NCBI GenBank assembly: GCA_963702495.1
Contig: CAVPDA010000018.1
Location: forward strand, 1-64,000
Reading direction: 5' to 3'
Origin: CAVPDA01 sp963702495
Lineage (GTDB): Bacteria; Pseudomonadota; Gammaproteobacteria; Burkholderiales; Rhodocyclaceae
DNA: 64,000 bases
Shown: positions 24,001 through 27,639 of the stretch, piece by piece
Numbering within the stretch: position 1 is the stretch's first letter
Layout: each line of letters starts with the position of its first letter
Notes under the pieces: generated by a model
What the model saw: only the letters and a program-made list of their open reading frames with translations
Databases searched by the model: none
What the model was told of the DNA's origin: nothing
Program-made: the position numbers and the translations under genes

Positions 24001-26115
24001 GTTCGCCGCGAACACCTTCGCCGACGTCGATGTCGGCGACACGCTGACCTACACGGCCAGCGGCGCTGCCCGCCTGGCTGAGCTTCGATGCCGCCACGCG
24101 CACCTTCTCGCGGCACGCCCGCCAACGCCGACGTCGGCACGGTGACGATCACCGTACGCGCCGACCGACGGCCAGGCGCGCTCGGTCGAAGACAGTTCGA
24201 CTCGTGGTGGCCAACACCAACGACGCGCCGACCGTGGCCAACGCCATCGCCGACCAGAACGCCACCGAAGACGCGCCGTTCAGCTTCCAGTTCGCTGTCG
24301 AACACCTTCGCCGACGTCGATGCCGGCGACACGCTCACCTACAGCGCCAGCGGCGCTGCCCGCCTGGCTGAGCTTCGATGCCGCCACGAGAACCTTCAGC
24401 GGCACGCCGGCGAACGCCGACGTCGGCCCGGTGACGATCACCGTGCGCGCCACGGACGGCTCAGCCGCCTTCGTCGAAGACCAGTTCGTGCTGACGGTGG
24501 CCAACGCCAACGACGCGCCCACCGTGGCCACCCCGATCGCCGACCAGTCGGCCACCGAAGACAGCCGCGTTCAGCTTCGCCGTTCGCCGCCAACACCTTC
24601 GCCGACGTCGATGCCGGCGACACGCTGACCTACAGGGCCAGCGGCGCTGCCCGCATGGCTGAGCTTCGATGCCGCGACGAGAACCTTCACCGGCACGCCG
24701 GCCAATGCCGACGTCGGCAGCGTCGACGATCACCGTGCGCGCCACGGACGGCGCTGGAGCGTGGGTGGAGAGACAGCTTCGATATCGTCGTGGGCAACGC
24801 CAACGACGCGCCGTTGGCGAACGACGACTCCACTTCGACGATTGAGGACCAAGCAGTGACACTGCATGTCGTCGCCAACGACAGCGACGTCAAGGGCGAC
24901 ACCCTGACAGTAGCTGCCGTCACCCAGGGCGCGAGCGGCACGGTCACCTTCGCTGGCGGGTCGGTGACCTACACCCCGAACGGCAACTTCAACGGGTCGG
25001 ACAGCTTCACCTACACGTTGTCGGATGGCCACAACAGCACGGCTACAGCCATAGTGACCGTCGCGGTCACCCCGGTCAACGACGCGCCGACGATGACCGC
25101 GGCGTCGATACGCTTGAGGATCGGCGAGAGCCTGGGACTCAGTACCGCGAACATCGGCGCCCAGGATATCGACAGCGTAACCGGCAGCCTGGTGTATTCG
25201 GTGACCAGCTTGTCAGGCGGCAGGTTCGAGCTGGCGGCGCAGCCTGGGCAGGGGATCAGTTCGTTCGGCTACGGGGATCTGTACGCAGGCAACGTGCGCT
25301 TCGTCCATGATGGAAGCGCCGCTGCACCGACGTTCCAGATCAGCGTCAGCGACGGCACGAGCGGCAGTGCCGCGATCGTCGCACAGGTCACATTCGACAC
25401 GGGAACCGCCGGCGCCGGCGGCCAAGTCCCAGGCGGAATTGACGGATCCGCTGGCAGTGGAACGAGGGGAGACAACACCGACGCGCAGGGGCCGACTCCC
25501 ATGCAGCCCACCGTCGCAACGCCGGCCGAGGAGGCGCCGCAACCCGTCGCCATCGATGGCGGGGCGCGGCCAGCATCGACACAGCCAACGGTATCGGTCG
25601 AGCAACAGGTGCTCGCCAGCCCCGCGACCCTGCCGCCTTCGGTTCAACCGCCGCCGTCGGCGACGGTCGTACTTGTCGACGCGGGCGGCCGGACAGCCGA
25701 AATCGACATCTCGCAAGGCGTCAGCCTCGACGAGTACCTGCTGCGCTTGGTCTCCCTCAAGCTTGCCGAGAGCGCGCACGGGAGCGCCGGCCGCGAATTC
25801 GACGTCAGCGCGAGCGACATCGATCCGTCGTCCCGCGACGAGGCGGCGGTCCATGAGCTATCGATTCAGACGGCGCAGATGCTCGGGATCTCACTTACGG
25901 TGGGTGCGGTTTGGTGGGCATTGCGCATCAGCGGCTTGTTGGCAAGCCTGCTCGCAACCCTGCCGGCGTGGCGGCATCTGGACCCGCTGCTGATTCTGCC
26001 GGACGAAGACAAGCGCGAACGGGCCTGGGGACTCGATGAGGACGACGAGGCGGCCCGCGACGAAGCGGCGGTCAGCGAATTGCTCGCCGGCGCTGACGCG
26101 GGGGTGCGCCCATGA
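1..26115 (+). CDS. Giant multidomain surface/adhesin-like protein locus, 5' partial, many frameshifts
   Basis: The stretch encodes one continuous series of extracellular-type domains, about 8,700 residues in total, in the order DUF4347, beta-helix, propeller-like, cadherin-like, delta-60 repeats, hemolysin-like repeats, DUF2341 plus LamG-like, about 42 He_PIG-like repeats, a cadherin-like pair, a Pro/Ala-rich linker, one membrane segment and an acidic tail. DUF4347 is normally N-terminal in giant proteobacterial surface proteins, so little is missing on the left, although an in-frame TAG at 11-13 precedes the domain and no start is visible. The reading frame jumps repeatedly, but sense resumes in another frame without loss of domain order, so I treat it as one gene. 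A surface or adhesive role is inferred from domain types. No RTX nonapeptides are seen, so the export route is open. The stop overlaps the next gene's start. Confidence 0.75.
14..580 (+). CDS. N-terminal DUF4347 domain segment of the giant protein
   Basis: The frame is open from just after the TAG at 11-13 to a frameshift near 575. It reads as a DUF4347 domain: an opening EIVFIDERVPDW, then LVNEL, VEIFLLDP, GAVHLISHGSAG, DLLIYGCDVA and a terminal NSYDQMNWQG. The HLISHG and IYGCDVA blocks are the recognisable core of the family, found at the N-terminus of very long repeat proteins. Residues after the frameshift (translated to 895) are out of frame and should be ignored. A GTG at 89 is the first possible start inside the window, but it lies within the domain, so the true start is upstream. 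Confidence 0.7.
570..1190 (+). pseudogene. Frame-broken first beta-helix region of the giant protein
   Basis: Sense is spread over all three frames. One frame carries NSGAGSLRQAILDANVNAG, a CSLREA-like beta-helix entry motif, at about 600-660. A second carries ANRPAIILDGANAPA at 785-830. A third carries STIRGLVIRDFSGG near 870-915 and VVGANNTIGGTTAADRNVIS after an in-frame TAG at 1030-1032. The same order of motifs appears intact in the paralogous region at about 2040-2550, so at least four indels have broken an originally continuous frame here. Whether they are real mutations or sequence errors cannot be decided from the window. Confidence 0.6.
1151..5098 (+). CDS. Giant protein segment: beta-helix repeats, cadherin-like domain, WxG-rich propeller-like domain
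   Basis: This frame of about 1,300 residues holds two parallel beta-helix blocks (nucleotides about 1190-1650 and 2400-2990) with recurring GNxI/NTIGG strand motifs. Each is closed by a Gly/Thr-rich beta-sandwich containing FRIEFF or YRIEFF, and a second CSLREA-like entry (RISLREAIAAANNTANGG) lies at about 2065-2120. A cadherin-like domain follows at 3420-3880, then a region to about 4900 with repeated VWxGxxWSS motifs that resembles a beta-propeller. Local frame slips occur near 4540-4590 and again near 4920, so the last 60 residues of this frame are spurious. The start at 1151 is only where the frame opens, not a true initiation site. Confidence 0.6.
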   Translation: MATTSAPTSTGTVDMGNTYTGVGIGEAANNTVGGTSAGQRNLISGNNEAGVELWGAGATGNRVLGNWIGLNASGATTLGNTWAGVWLNSGAAGNTIGGTAAGSGNMIAGQTAGDGIELRNDAGANNAILGNSIYSNSESGIDLIDNGITANDAGDADTGANNLQNFPVLTSANANAAGTTIAGTFDSNASTTYRIEFFANRPSVADAANGEGERYLGFSPVTTDGSGNATINTTLANVWVNSGDRITATATVDLGGGNYGSTSEFAANVTADLDRASSSSNTTSDTSDGTTTSITNLGNNRGADGRISLREAIAAANNTANGGTPDKIVFAIDGSGPHTINVGSALPTISQALIIDGSSEPDYVTNGNRPIVVLDGNGLAADGLVLSGTADGSAIRGLVIRDFGTTTSHDGIEIQAGSTNNTIAGNYIGRLTATGADVGAAEANTGQGINILGANNTIDGNVISGNWAGVLFSGSGASGNVVVRNLIGTDATGTVLIGNSSNGVDIGGGAPNNTIGGVGAGNVIVGSGNDGITIWGAGASGNKVQGNTIGTDPTGTLNWGNSGWGVIVTVGGTGNIIGGANPGEGNVIAFNNKDGVSIDDASAVNNSILGNSIYGDTDSGIDLGTAGVTANDANDADTGANNLQNFPVLTTVKTSGGNTLVVGSLNSTANTTFRIEFFSSPTGDGTGYGEGQTYLGAATVTTDSSGNASIATVLAGVSVTTGHAVSATATVDLGAGSYGSTSEFAQNITPATTNVAPIITNLASDRLDYTEGAIATPIDLNGNSSVIDVDSLDFNSGTLTVSFTAGSDSAEDVLGIRSQGTGAGQIGVSGSNVTYGGTTIGTLTGGSGGSNLVVTFNANSTPAAATALVQNITYQNTDTGAPTGGIRTVRFVLTDGDGGTSANYDTYVTVKGGMGVWANNNTTPEYAVWSGSAFGTDANSQAVGQWVIVETAEAPTRTEIIAVGMDAAGVIAGQMWNGSSWSALPFGNLVDLSVSSYWSFDVAYEQQSGRALLVWDNGTTGSASISYRVWDGAAWSSAQTITTPLSGEARQLRLAADPGSNELVLVATNSAKQSYALVWNGTSWGNSQILDNSATGADLYDASVAYESHSGDALVLFADPANARQLAYTHLGRRDVERRVDLVGRSNGDVRFTTLASDPTSDRIAVGVLSANNEVWFSVWDGSTWGSSITATTTAATNAAPAMAVAFESSNSQLLAVWGISGNNAVQYNTWSAAGGWGTAAAGPNVGAVPNALRLSPGSELRRHHAGLARRWPRRELHLLERFRLGRGDPRGPPIPGRRPACRWISSGKTTTARR
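5095..7860 (+). CDS. Giant protein segment: cadherin repeat, seven delta-60 repeats, cadherin-like tandem
   Basis: The frame opens with a cadherin-type repeat (STAENIATVGTAVATDADAN) at about 5100-5390 and runs into delta-60 repeats (5425-6630). Two or three beta-sandwich domains follow, each ending in a VNDAP linker at about 7080 and 7500, typical of large repetitive bacterial surface proteins. The frame is lost near 7760: the last 30 residues are Arg/Pro-rich nonsense, and the proper continuation (GALTLAPTTLVRFLPNADYN) lies in another frame. The beginning overlaps the end of the previous frame by four bases, which reflects the frameshift and not two genes. Confidence 0.6.
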   Translation: MIGTTAFSTAENIATVGTAVATDADANPLTYSIIGGADAAKFTIGANTGVLSFLTPPDFDSPTDSGGNNVYDVIIKTSDQTGGTDSQAIAVTVTNLNEAPTFTTGAGTGKVTTNVSSFWDGASATLIQPDGKIVIAGSLNNGSTTEPYVARYNADGTLDPGFGPAGNGVFAFSIQPSNDGLYAMALQSDGKILVAGYAHNGLNNDFAVVRLNTNGTLDTSFDSDGIRLIDIAGGDDTARGIAVQSDGKIVVAGVAAVAGNNDFAVVRLNADGSLDTTFDTDGKVTTAIGAGADEARGLAIQTGGKIVLAGYSHNGTNEDVALVRYNTDGSLDTSFDSDGKRTVAVGSGYDTANAVALQSDGKIVVAGDSLILGTPDFTVMRFNADGSLDTSFDSDGIATTAVGGSSDYSRALVIQSDGRIVVVGESFNGSNNDIAVVRYNSDGSLDTTFDSDGKLTTAIGSSIDTASGVAVQSDGKIVAAGYATFADAYTALVRYNANGSLDTSFGATSTLNGAPTYVENGAAVVLDADVQVIDPELGAAGNYSGAILTLSRHGGANAQDTFSATGNLLSLTQGANLVLSGVTIGTVTTNSGGTLLLTFNGNATQARVNETLRSIAYANSSDAPPASAQINWTFSDGNSGAQGPGGAFAVTGSTTVSITPVNDAPGMPGVSLGSTSEDATKTWLVSTFTSGAWDADTGALKGLAIVGADNSKGTWQYTLNGTDWFAVGSVSTSNALLLAADATSAFRFVPNASWNGTTGMLQYKAWDQTTGTAGTYVDASVSGGTTAFSGTSGSALQVTPVNDAPTALSAGVSLGAIAEDTADPAGATVSTLFAATFSDAKDQVTGGSSANNFAGMAIVANTADAATQGKWQWHNGTSWVNISTSVFNLRRADPGTHHPRPFPAERRLQRQPRRFDRSPRR
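5425..6630 (+). repeat. Array of seven delta-60 (TIGR02608-type) protein repeats
   Basis: Seven copies of a unit of 55-58 residues can be counted by the core QSDGKIVVAG and its variants (QPDGKIVIAG, QSDGKILVAG, QTGGKIVLAG, QSDGRIVVVG, QSDGKIVAAG). Each is followed by FAVVRLNxDGSLDTSFDSDG. This is the delta-60 repeat, predicted to form beta-propeller blades; seven units fit a closed seven-blade propeller. The whole array stays in frame, in contrast to the He_PIG array downstream. Confidence 0.8.
7765..8395 (+). CDS. Giant protein segment: domain end plus start of hemolysin-like repeats
   Basis: This is the continuation of the previous segment after a one-base slip near 7760. It reads from GALTLAPTTLVRFLPNADYN through a cadherin-like end to a series of repeats with cores VVVWTSANQDG and GVYAQRYDAQGNAVGGEFRV. 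The frame is lost again near 8395, where GEFRV is followed by junk, and it resumes in the frame used from 8436 on. The open frame begins earlier, at 7295, but that part is out of frame with the real coding sequence. Confidence 0.5.
8436..13259 (+). CDS. Giant protein segment: hemolysin-like repeats, Calx-beta-like domains, DUF2341 and LamG-like domains
   Basis: This frame of 1,607 codons is valid to about 12,800. It has two arrays of repeats of about 53-55 residues (cores GVYAQRYDANGVAQGG and GNFVIAWTDNTQDG) at 8440-9170 and 9520-10640. Each is capped by a beta-sandwich with SLTFTAANWNTPQ and a VTVTGLDD core. A cadherin-like domain follows at 10980-11390. Next comes DUF2341 (WWDTDWSRRQALTF to SIWMYYGNATCASGE, 11430-11745), then a concanavalin/LamG-like domain (WHLSEAQTG, SISFWIKPTEN, GSIDEVRIENVARS) to 12420. 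A cadherin-like domain with DANWNGTDSFTYKANDG and the first He_PIG repeat end the segment. DUF2341 with LamG suggests carbohydrate or surface binding, by analogy only. Confidence 0.65.
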   Translation: MDAAGNFVIVWESFNQDGSGSGIYGQRYSAAGIAQGGEFRVNTTTFGNQIDASVAMDAAGNFVIAWTDNTQDGNNGGVYAQRYDANGVAQGGEFRGNTTTLGDQRYASVDMSASGAFVITWSSDGQDGSGYGVFAQRYSSAGVAQGGEIQVNTTTLAFQGYSDVALDPLGNFVITWSCSQKDGNGSAVVGRQFAADGTPSSAEFIVNTTTSGNQIDASVAVDGLGRFVVVWSGNGAGDTDGVFLRRYEPVTTEAGGTAVFQVALATQPVANVTIGLSLSDGTEASLSVPSLTFTAANWNTPQIVTVTGLDDSLDDGDVAYSLITAAASSADPNYNGLTAADVALVNLDDTDTAGITVSTRDGAETRVNTTTADTQYAWTAKSLATDASGNAVIVWASGGAAPFAIYAQRLDASGAKVGPEIQVNTNTTPEQFEPAVAMAANGDFVVVWTSDVQDGDGYGVYCQRFNSAGVAQGGEFRVNTTTASEQSGPVVAMDDTGNFVIAWTSYDAATGSDPDVHFQRYNSAGVAQGGETRVNTNTSNYQIDPVIAMNGSGQFVVVWESKYQDGNEAGVYGQRFDAAGNTISTEFQVNTYTTGDQYNPSVAMDDSGAFVVAWDSNGQDGSAQGVYLQRFDAAGNKVGTEIRANTYTTGSQLGSAVAFDPAGGFVVAWTSMNQDNGTMGVYGQRFSAAGATLGTEFRINTTSADIQREPSVAFGQQGRLLVAWAGNGPGDDSGVFLQRYLPTFTTEAGHTTTFTVVLDSQPTDDVTIAIATSDATESTVSTPSLTFTAANWNTPQVVTVTGLQDFINDGDIIFSVLTGTASSADPNYNGLDPADVVLANLAVANLAPVNTVPSTQTMNEDGTLVFSVANGNLISISDADAGSNTLQVTLTGTNGTLTLAGTTGLSFTVGDGAADATMTFTGSVASINAALAGMSFSPTANFNGAASLQIVTNDLANSGTGGARSDTDTVAITVAAVNDAPVASNDTYTIDEDQTLTVGWWDTDWSRRQALTFDNSAQAENLTDFPVLVVLNSGNIDYSITQDGGQDLRFFDADGTPLAYEIEQWNEAGTSYVWVKVPRIDAGSAADSIWMYYGNATCASGETPAAVWNSGYAGVWHLSEAQTGTGNAGVYQDSTSPSNDGTDNVAAAGKDGQIGAGQQFGGTGQWIEVPHDASLNLQGEMSISFWIKPTENTTTFNRVVEKGMWGYQTSYYFGGGNGSNDLTFYLNNTEVFDTADNVLTVGAWQQATVTYTSAGTAKLFLNGTQIASGTYAGPITGNTGPVYISHPNATYDFPGSIDEVRIENVARSDAWVKAQYKSMANTFVSFGGEQSAPGVGGVLGNDTDVEGDALRAVLVSGPAHGSLSLKADGTFSYTPDANWNGTDSFTYKANDGSLDSAPATVTITVNPANDAPTVANPIADQNATEDSAFSFQFASNTFADVDVGDTLTYTASGVPGLAQLRCRHADLQRHPRERRRRPGDDHRARDGRLSRLRRRPVRAHGRQRQRCAHRRQSDRRSERHRRFCVLLPVRFEHLRRRRCRRHADLHRQRCPGLAQLRFGDAHLLRHAHKCRRRPGDDHRARHRCQPRLRRRPVRAHGRQRQRCAHRG
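16864..20568 (+). CDS. Longest uninterrupted frame within the He_PIG repeat array
   Basis: About 1,200 residues of continuous, well-formed repeats (some 12 units) are readable from about 16930 to 20460. This is the best window for judging the true repeat. In this stretch the subtype ending AGAWVEDSFDIVV alternates with the ASLAFVEDQFVLTV subtype, and the acidic pair in FADVDxGD is conserved in nearly every unit, consistent with calcium-binding inter-domain linkers. The first 20 and last 30 residues are out of frame. No start codon or ribosome binding site of its own is expected, since this is an internal part of the giant gene. Confidence 0.55.
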   Translation: MPPREPSAARRPTPTAEAAAITVRATDAAGAWVEDSFDIVVANTNDAPTVSNSIADQSATEDSTFNFVVPANTFADVDVGDTLTYSASGLPAWLSFDAATRTFSGTPANADVGSATVTVRATDASLAFVEDQFVLAVANANDAPTVANPMADQSATEDAPFSFQFASNTFADVDAGDTLTYSASGVPAWLSFDAATRTFSGTPANSDMGSVTVTIRATDASLAFVEDQFVLTVANANDAPTLANPIADQSATEDSAFSFQFASNTFADADLGDTLSYSTGALPGWLAFDAGTRTFSGTPANSDVGTATLTVRATDGSGAWVEDSFDIVVANVNDVPTVANPIADQSATEDTTFNFVVPANTFADVDLGDSLTYTASGAPAWLSFDAATRTFSGTPANADVGSVTVTVRATDASLAFVEDQFVLAVANTNDAPTVANPMADQSATEDAPFSFKFAPNTFADVDLGDSLTYTASGAPAWLSFDAATRTFSGTPANADVGSAPITVRATDASLAFVEDQFVLTVANANDAPTVANAIADQNATEDTAFNFVVPANAFADVDAVDTLSYSASGLPGWLAFDADTRTFSGTPTNADVGSVTVTVRATDASLAFVEDQFVLAVANTNDAPTLATPIADQSATEDSAFSFQFASNTFADVDLGDSLTYTASGAPAWLSFDAATRTFSGTPANADVGSAPITVRATDAAGAWVEDSFDVVVTNTNNAPTVATPIADQSATEDSPFSFQFAANAFADVDAGDTLTYSASGVPAWLSFDSATRTFSGTPANADVGSAAITVRATDAAGAWVEDSFDVVVTNTNNAPTLANPIADQSATEDTPFSYTFAANAFADVDVADTLTYSASGLPAWLSFDAATRTFSGTPANADVGSAPITVRATDAAGAWVEDSFDVVVTNTNDAPTVSNSIADQSATEDSTFNFVVPANTFADVDAGDTLTYSTGALPAWLTFDAATRTFSGTPANADVGPVTITVRATDAAGAWVEDSFDIVVANTNDAPTVSNSIADQSATEDSTFNFVVPANTFADVDVGDTLTYSASGLPAWLSFDAATRTFSGTPANADVGSATVTVRATDASLAFVEDQFVLTVANTNDAPTLATPIADQSATEDSAFSFQFASNTFADVDLGDTLTYTASGLPAWLSFDAATRTFSGTPANADVGSVTVTVRATDASLAFVEDQFVLTVANANDAPTWPTRSPISRPPRMRRSASSSLRTLSPTSTWATA
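16922..17267 (+). repeat. 346-bp block identical to 19802-20147
   Basis: Line-by-line comparison shows the bases 16922-17267 and 19802-20147 to be the same. The offset is 2880 bp, exactly ten 288-bp units. The match breaks one base before and at the CTGGC/CTCAC difference after. Neighbouring units differ at many synonymous sites, so this identity stands out. Confidence 0.8.
19802..20147 (+). repeat. 346-bp block identical to 16922-17267
   Basis: This is the second copy of the identical block, ten repeat units downstream of the first. It covers the end of one unit with the AGAWVEDSFD ending and most of the next unit. Confidence 0.8.
24088..26115 (+). CDS. C-terminal part of the giant protein: last repeats, cadherin-like pair, membrane segment
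   Basis: The reading is reliable from about 24775. It starts with the end of the last He_PIG unit (DSFDIVVGNANDAP), then a VCBS/cadherin-like domain (VTLHVVANDSDVKGDTLTV to FNGSDSFTYTLSDG) and a CSPG/cadherin-3-like domain with RFVHDGSAAAPTFQISVSDG. A low-complexity Pro/Ala/Thr-rich linker follows (about 25400-25670), then a short ordered stretch and a hydrophobic segment (GAVWWALRISGLLASLLATL, about 25905-25965). An acidic tail rich in Asp/Glu ends the protein. A single C-terminal membrane helix implies retention at a membrane, unlike soluble type I-secreted adhesins. The stop codon lies inside the ATGA shared with the next gene, so the two are translationally coupled. Confidence 0.7.
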   Translation: MPPRAPSRGTPANADVGTVTITVRADRRPGALGRRQFDSWWPTPTTRRPWPTPSPTRTPPKTRRSASSSLSNTFADVDAGDTLTYSASGAARLAELRCRHENLQRHAGERRRRPGDDHRARHGRLSRLRRRPVRADGGQRQRRAHRGHPDRRPVGHRRQPRSASPFAANTFADVDAGDTLTYRASGAARMAELRCRDENLHRHAGQCRRRQRRRSPCAPRTALERGWRDSFDIVVGNANDAPLANDDSTSTIEDQAVTLHVVANDSDVKGDTLTVAAVTQGASGTVTFAGGSVTYTPNGNFNGSDSFTYTLSDGHNSTATAIVTVAVTPVNDAPTMTAASIRLRIGESLGLSTANIGAQDIDSVTGSLVYSVTSLSGGRFELAAQPGQGISSFGYGDLYAGNVRFVHDGSAAAPTFQISVSDGTSGSAAIVAQVTFDTGTAGAGGQVPGGIDGSAGSGTRGDNTDAQGPTPMQPTVATPAEEAPQPVAIDGGARPASTQPTVSVEQQVLASPATLPPSVQPPPSATVVLVDAGGRTAEIDISQGVSLDEYLLRLVSLKLAESAHGSAGREFDVSASDIDPSSRDEAAVHELSIQTAQMLGISLTVGAVWWALRISGLLASLLATLPAWRHLDPLLILPDEDKRERAWGLDEDDEAARDEAAVSELLAGADAGVRP

Positions 26116-27638
26116 GCGTGCCCGTGGCTCTGCGCGTGGGTCCGGTGGCACGGCTGACCCTCGGCTTGGTGGCGCTGGTGGTGAGTCTGGTCATGGCACT
26201 GGATCTGGCGTTCGACCTCATTCCGAACCGCGAAGCCACGCAACGAGCGTTGAGGCAGCGGTTTGCCGAGAGCCTTGCCGTCCAGGTCGCCTCGCTGACC
26301 GAGGCCGGTGACGAAAGAACGCTCGGCAAGACCCTGCAACTCGTCGCCACACGCAACCCGGAGGTTCTTTCGGTTGCGCTGCGGCAGGCCACTGGGTACG
26401 TCGTCGTCCAGCGCGGCGATCATGCGCGGCACTGGATCGCACCGGAGACGGGGCGCTCGACCCTGGATCACGTGCGCGTACCCATTCATGCGGACCGGGA
26501 GCACTGGGGAGACATTGAAATTGCGTTCGCGCCCGCGACACCTCAGGGGGCCCGCGAGTGGATGAGCGAACCGACATTGCTCCTGCTGGGGGCGCTCTGC
26601 GTGGGCGGTATTGTTCTCTTCTACCCCTATCTTCGTCGCGCCCTGCACTTTCTCGATCCGTCGGCCGCGATCCCAGACCGCGTGCGCAAGGCATTCGACG
26701 CACTCGCGGACGGTGTGGTGGTCGTGGACCGGGATGGCCGCATCGTGCTGGCCAACAACTCCTTCCGGCGGGTGCTCCCTGACGGCAGCGAGGACCTGCA
26801 CGGGCGGAAACTGTCCGAGTTGGCCTGGCTGCGGACCGCCGAAGGAGGCAACGAGAAGGCGAGCCCACCTTGGGACACGGTCTTTCGGGACGGCAGGCCG
26901 GTTGCGGGCTATCCCCTGTCGATCGAAACGCCGCAAGGCGAGTCGATCGACATGATCGTCGGATGCTCGCCGATCGCGGACAATGACAACCGTGTGCGCG
27001 GCTGCCTCGTGACGTTCGACGACGTCACTGAAATCCACCGAGCCAACGAGCGCCTGCGCCAGACCCTCGCCGATCTGGAGCGCTCGCGCGAGGAGATCCA
27101 GAAGCAGAACGAGAAGCTCCAGGTCCTCGCCACGCGGGATCCGCTGACCGGGTGCCTGAACCGCAGAGCCTTCTTCGCCAGCGCTGCTGAACTGTTCGAC
27201 GAGCGGCTGCGCACGAACCGCGACATGGCCTGCATCATGGCGGACATCGACCACTTCAAGACGTTTAATGACTTGTACGGGCATGCCGTCGGCGATCAGG
27301 TCATCCAGATCGTGGCCCGCACACTGTCGCGCAATACACGCGTCGAGGACCTGCTGTGTCGCTACGGCGGGGAGGAATTCTGTATCCTGCTGCCCGACGC
27401 GGATCTCGAGGAAGCCCGCGCAATCGCCGAGCGCATGCGTGCGGCCATCGAGACGTCCGCCACCTCGGGGATCCGTTCCACGCGCCTGGACCGAATCACC
27501 GCGAGTTTCGGCGTCGCCTCGATCCTCCAGGGCGCCATGCGGATCGAGGAGCTGATCGATCAGGCCGACAACGGCCTGTACAAGTCGAAGGAAAACGGAC
27601 GCAACCGGGTGACCGTCTGGGAGCCGCAAGACGATTGA
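26112..27638 (+). CDS. Membrane-bound diguanylate cyclase (PAS-GGDEF)
   Basis: The product (508 residues) makes c-di-GMP from two GTP. Residues about 14-36 form a first membrane helix, 37-150 a periplasmic sensor region and 154-172 a second helix. A PAS-like domain (about 190-310), a short coiled coil (ERLRQTLADLERSREEIQKQ) and a GGDEF domain (about 340-500) follow. The active site YGGEEF (418-423) is intact, the metal-site MADIDHFKTFND is present, and an RxxD inhibitory I-site (RVED, 410-413) sits five residues before GGEEF, so product feedback is expected. The ATG overlaps the stop of the giant surface-protein gene (ATGA), so the two are co-translated and probably act together. No EAL domain is seen. 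Confidence 0.92.
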   Translation: MSVPVALRVGPVARLTLGLVALVVSLVMALDLAFDLIPNREATQRALRQRFAESLAVQVASLTEAGDERTLGKTLQLVATRNPEVLSVALRQATGYVVVQRGDHARHWIAPETGRSTLDHVRVPIHADREHWGDIEIAFAPATPQGAREWMSEPTLLLLGALCVGGIVLFYPYLRRALHFLDPSAAIPDRVRKAFDALADGVVVVDRDGRIVLANNSFRRVLPDGSEDLHGRKLSELAWLRTAEGGNEKASPPWDTVFRDGRPVAGYPLSIETPQGESIDMIVGCSPIADNDNRVRGCLVTFDDVTEIHRANERLRQTLADLERSREEIQKQNEKLQVLATRDPLTGCLNRRAFFASAAELFDERLRTNRDMACIMADIDHFKTFNDLYGHAVGDQVIQIVARTLSRNTRVEDLLCRYGGEEFCILLPDADLEEARAIAERMRAAIETSATSGIRSTRLDRITASFGVASILQGAMRIEELIDQADNGLYKSKENGRNRVTVWEPQDD

Positions 27639-27639
27639 G

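Larger units (their letters stand above)
12661..24830 (+). repeat. Tandem array of about 42 He_PIG/cadherin-like repeats (288 bp, 96 aa)
   Basis: The period is 288 bp, or 289-290 where a base has been gained. Each unit reads NDAPTVANPIADQNATED, then FASNTFADVDVGDTLTYTA, a variable SGLPAWLSFD or TGALPGWLSFD, ATRTFSGTPANADVG, and one of three endings: DGSAAFVEDQFVLTV, DASLAFVEDQFVLTV or DAAGAWVEDSFDIVV. Dividing 12.17 kb by 288 gives about 42 units. The frame is continuous for about 12 units between 16864 and 20460 but is broken about once or more per unit before 16.9 kb and after 21.9 kb. He_PIG (putative Ig) domains build long rods in bacterial surface proteins; a stalk role is inferred. Confidence 0.85.

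Noticed and set aside
12661..24780. Many small separate genes in the repeat array
   Set aside because: Each short frame is a slice of the same repeat in a shifted frame, with no start signals. Domain order continues across the breaks.
12661..24830. CRISPR-like array
   Set aside because: The period is 288 bp, coding and without spacers; it is a protein repeat.
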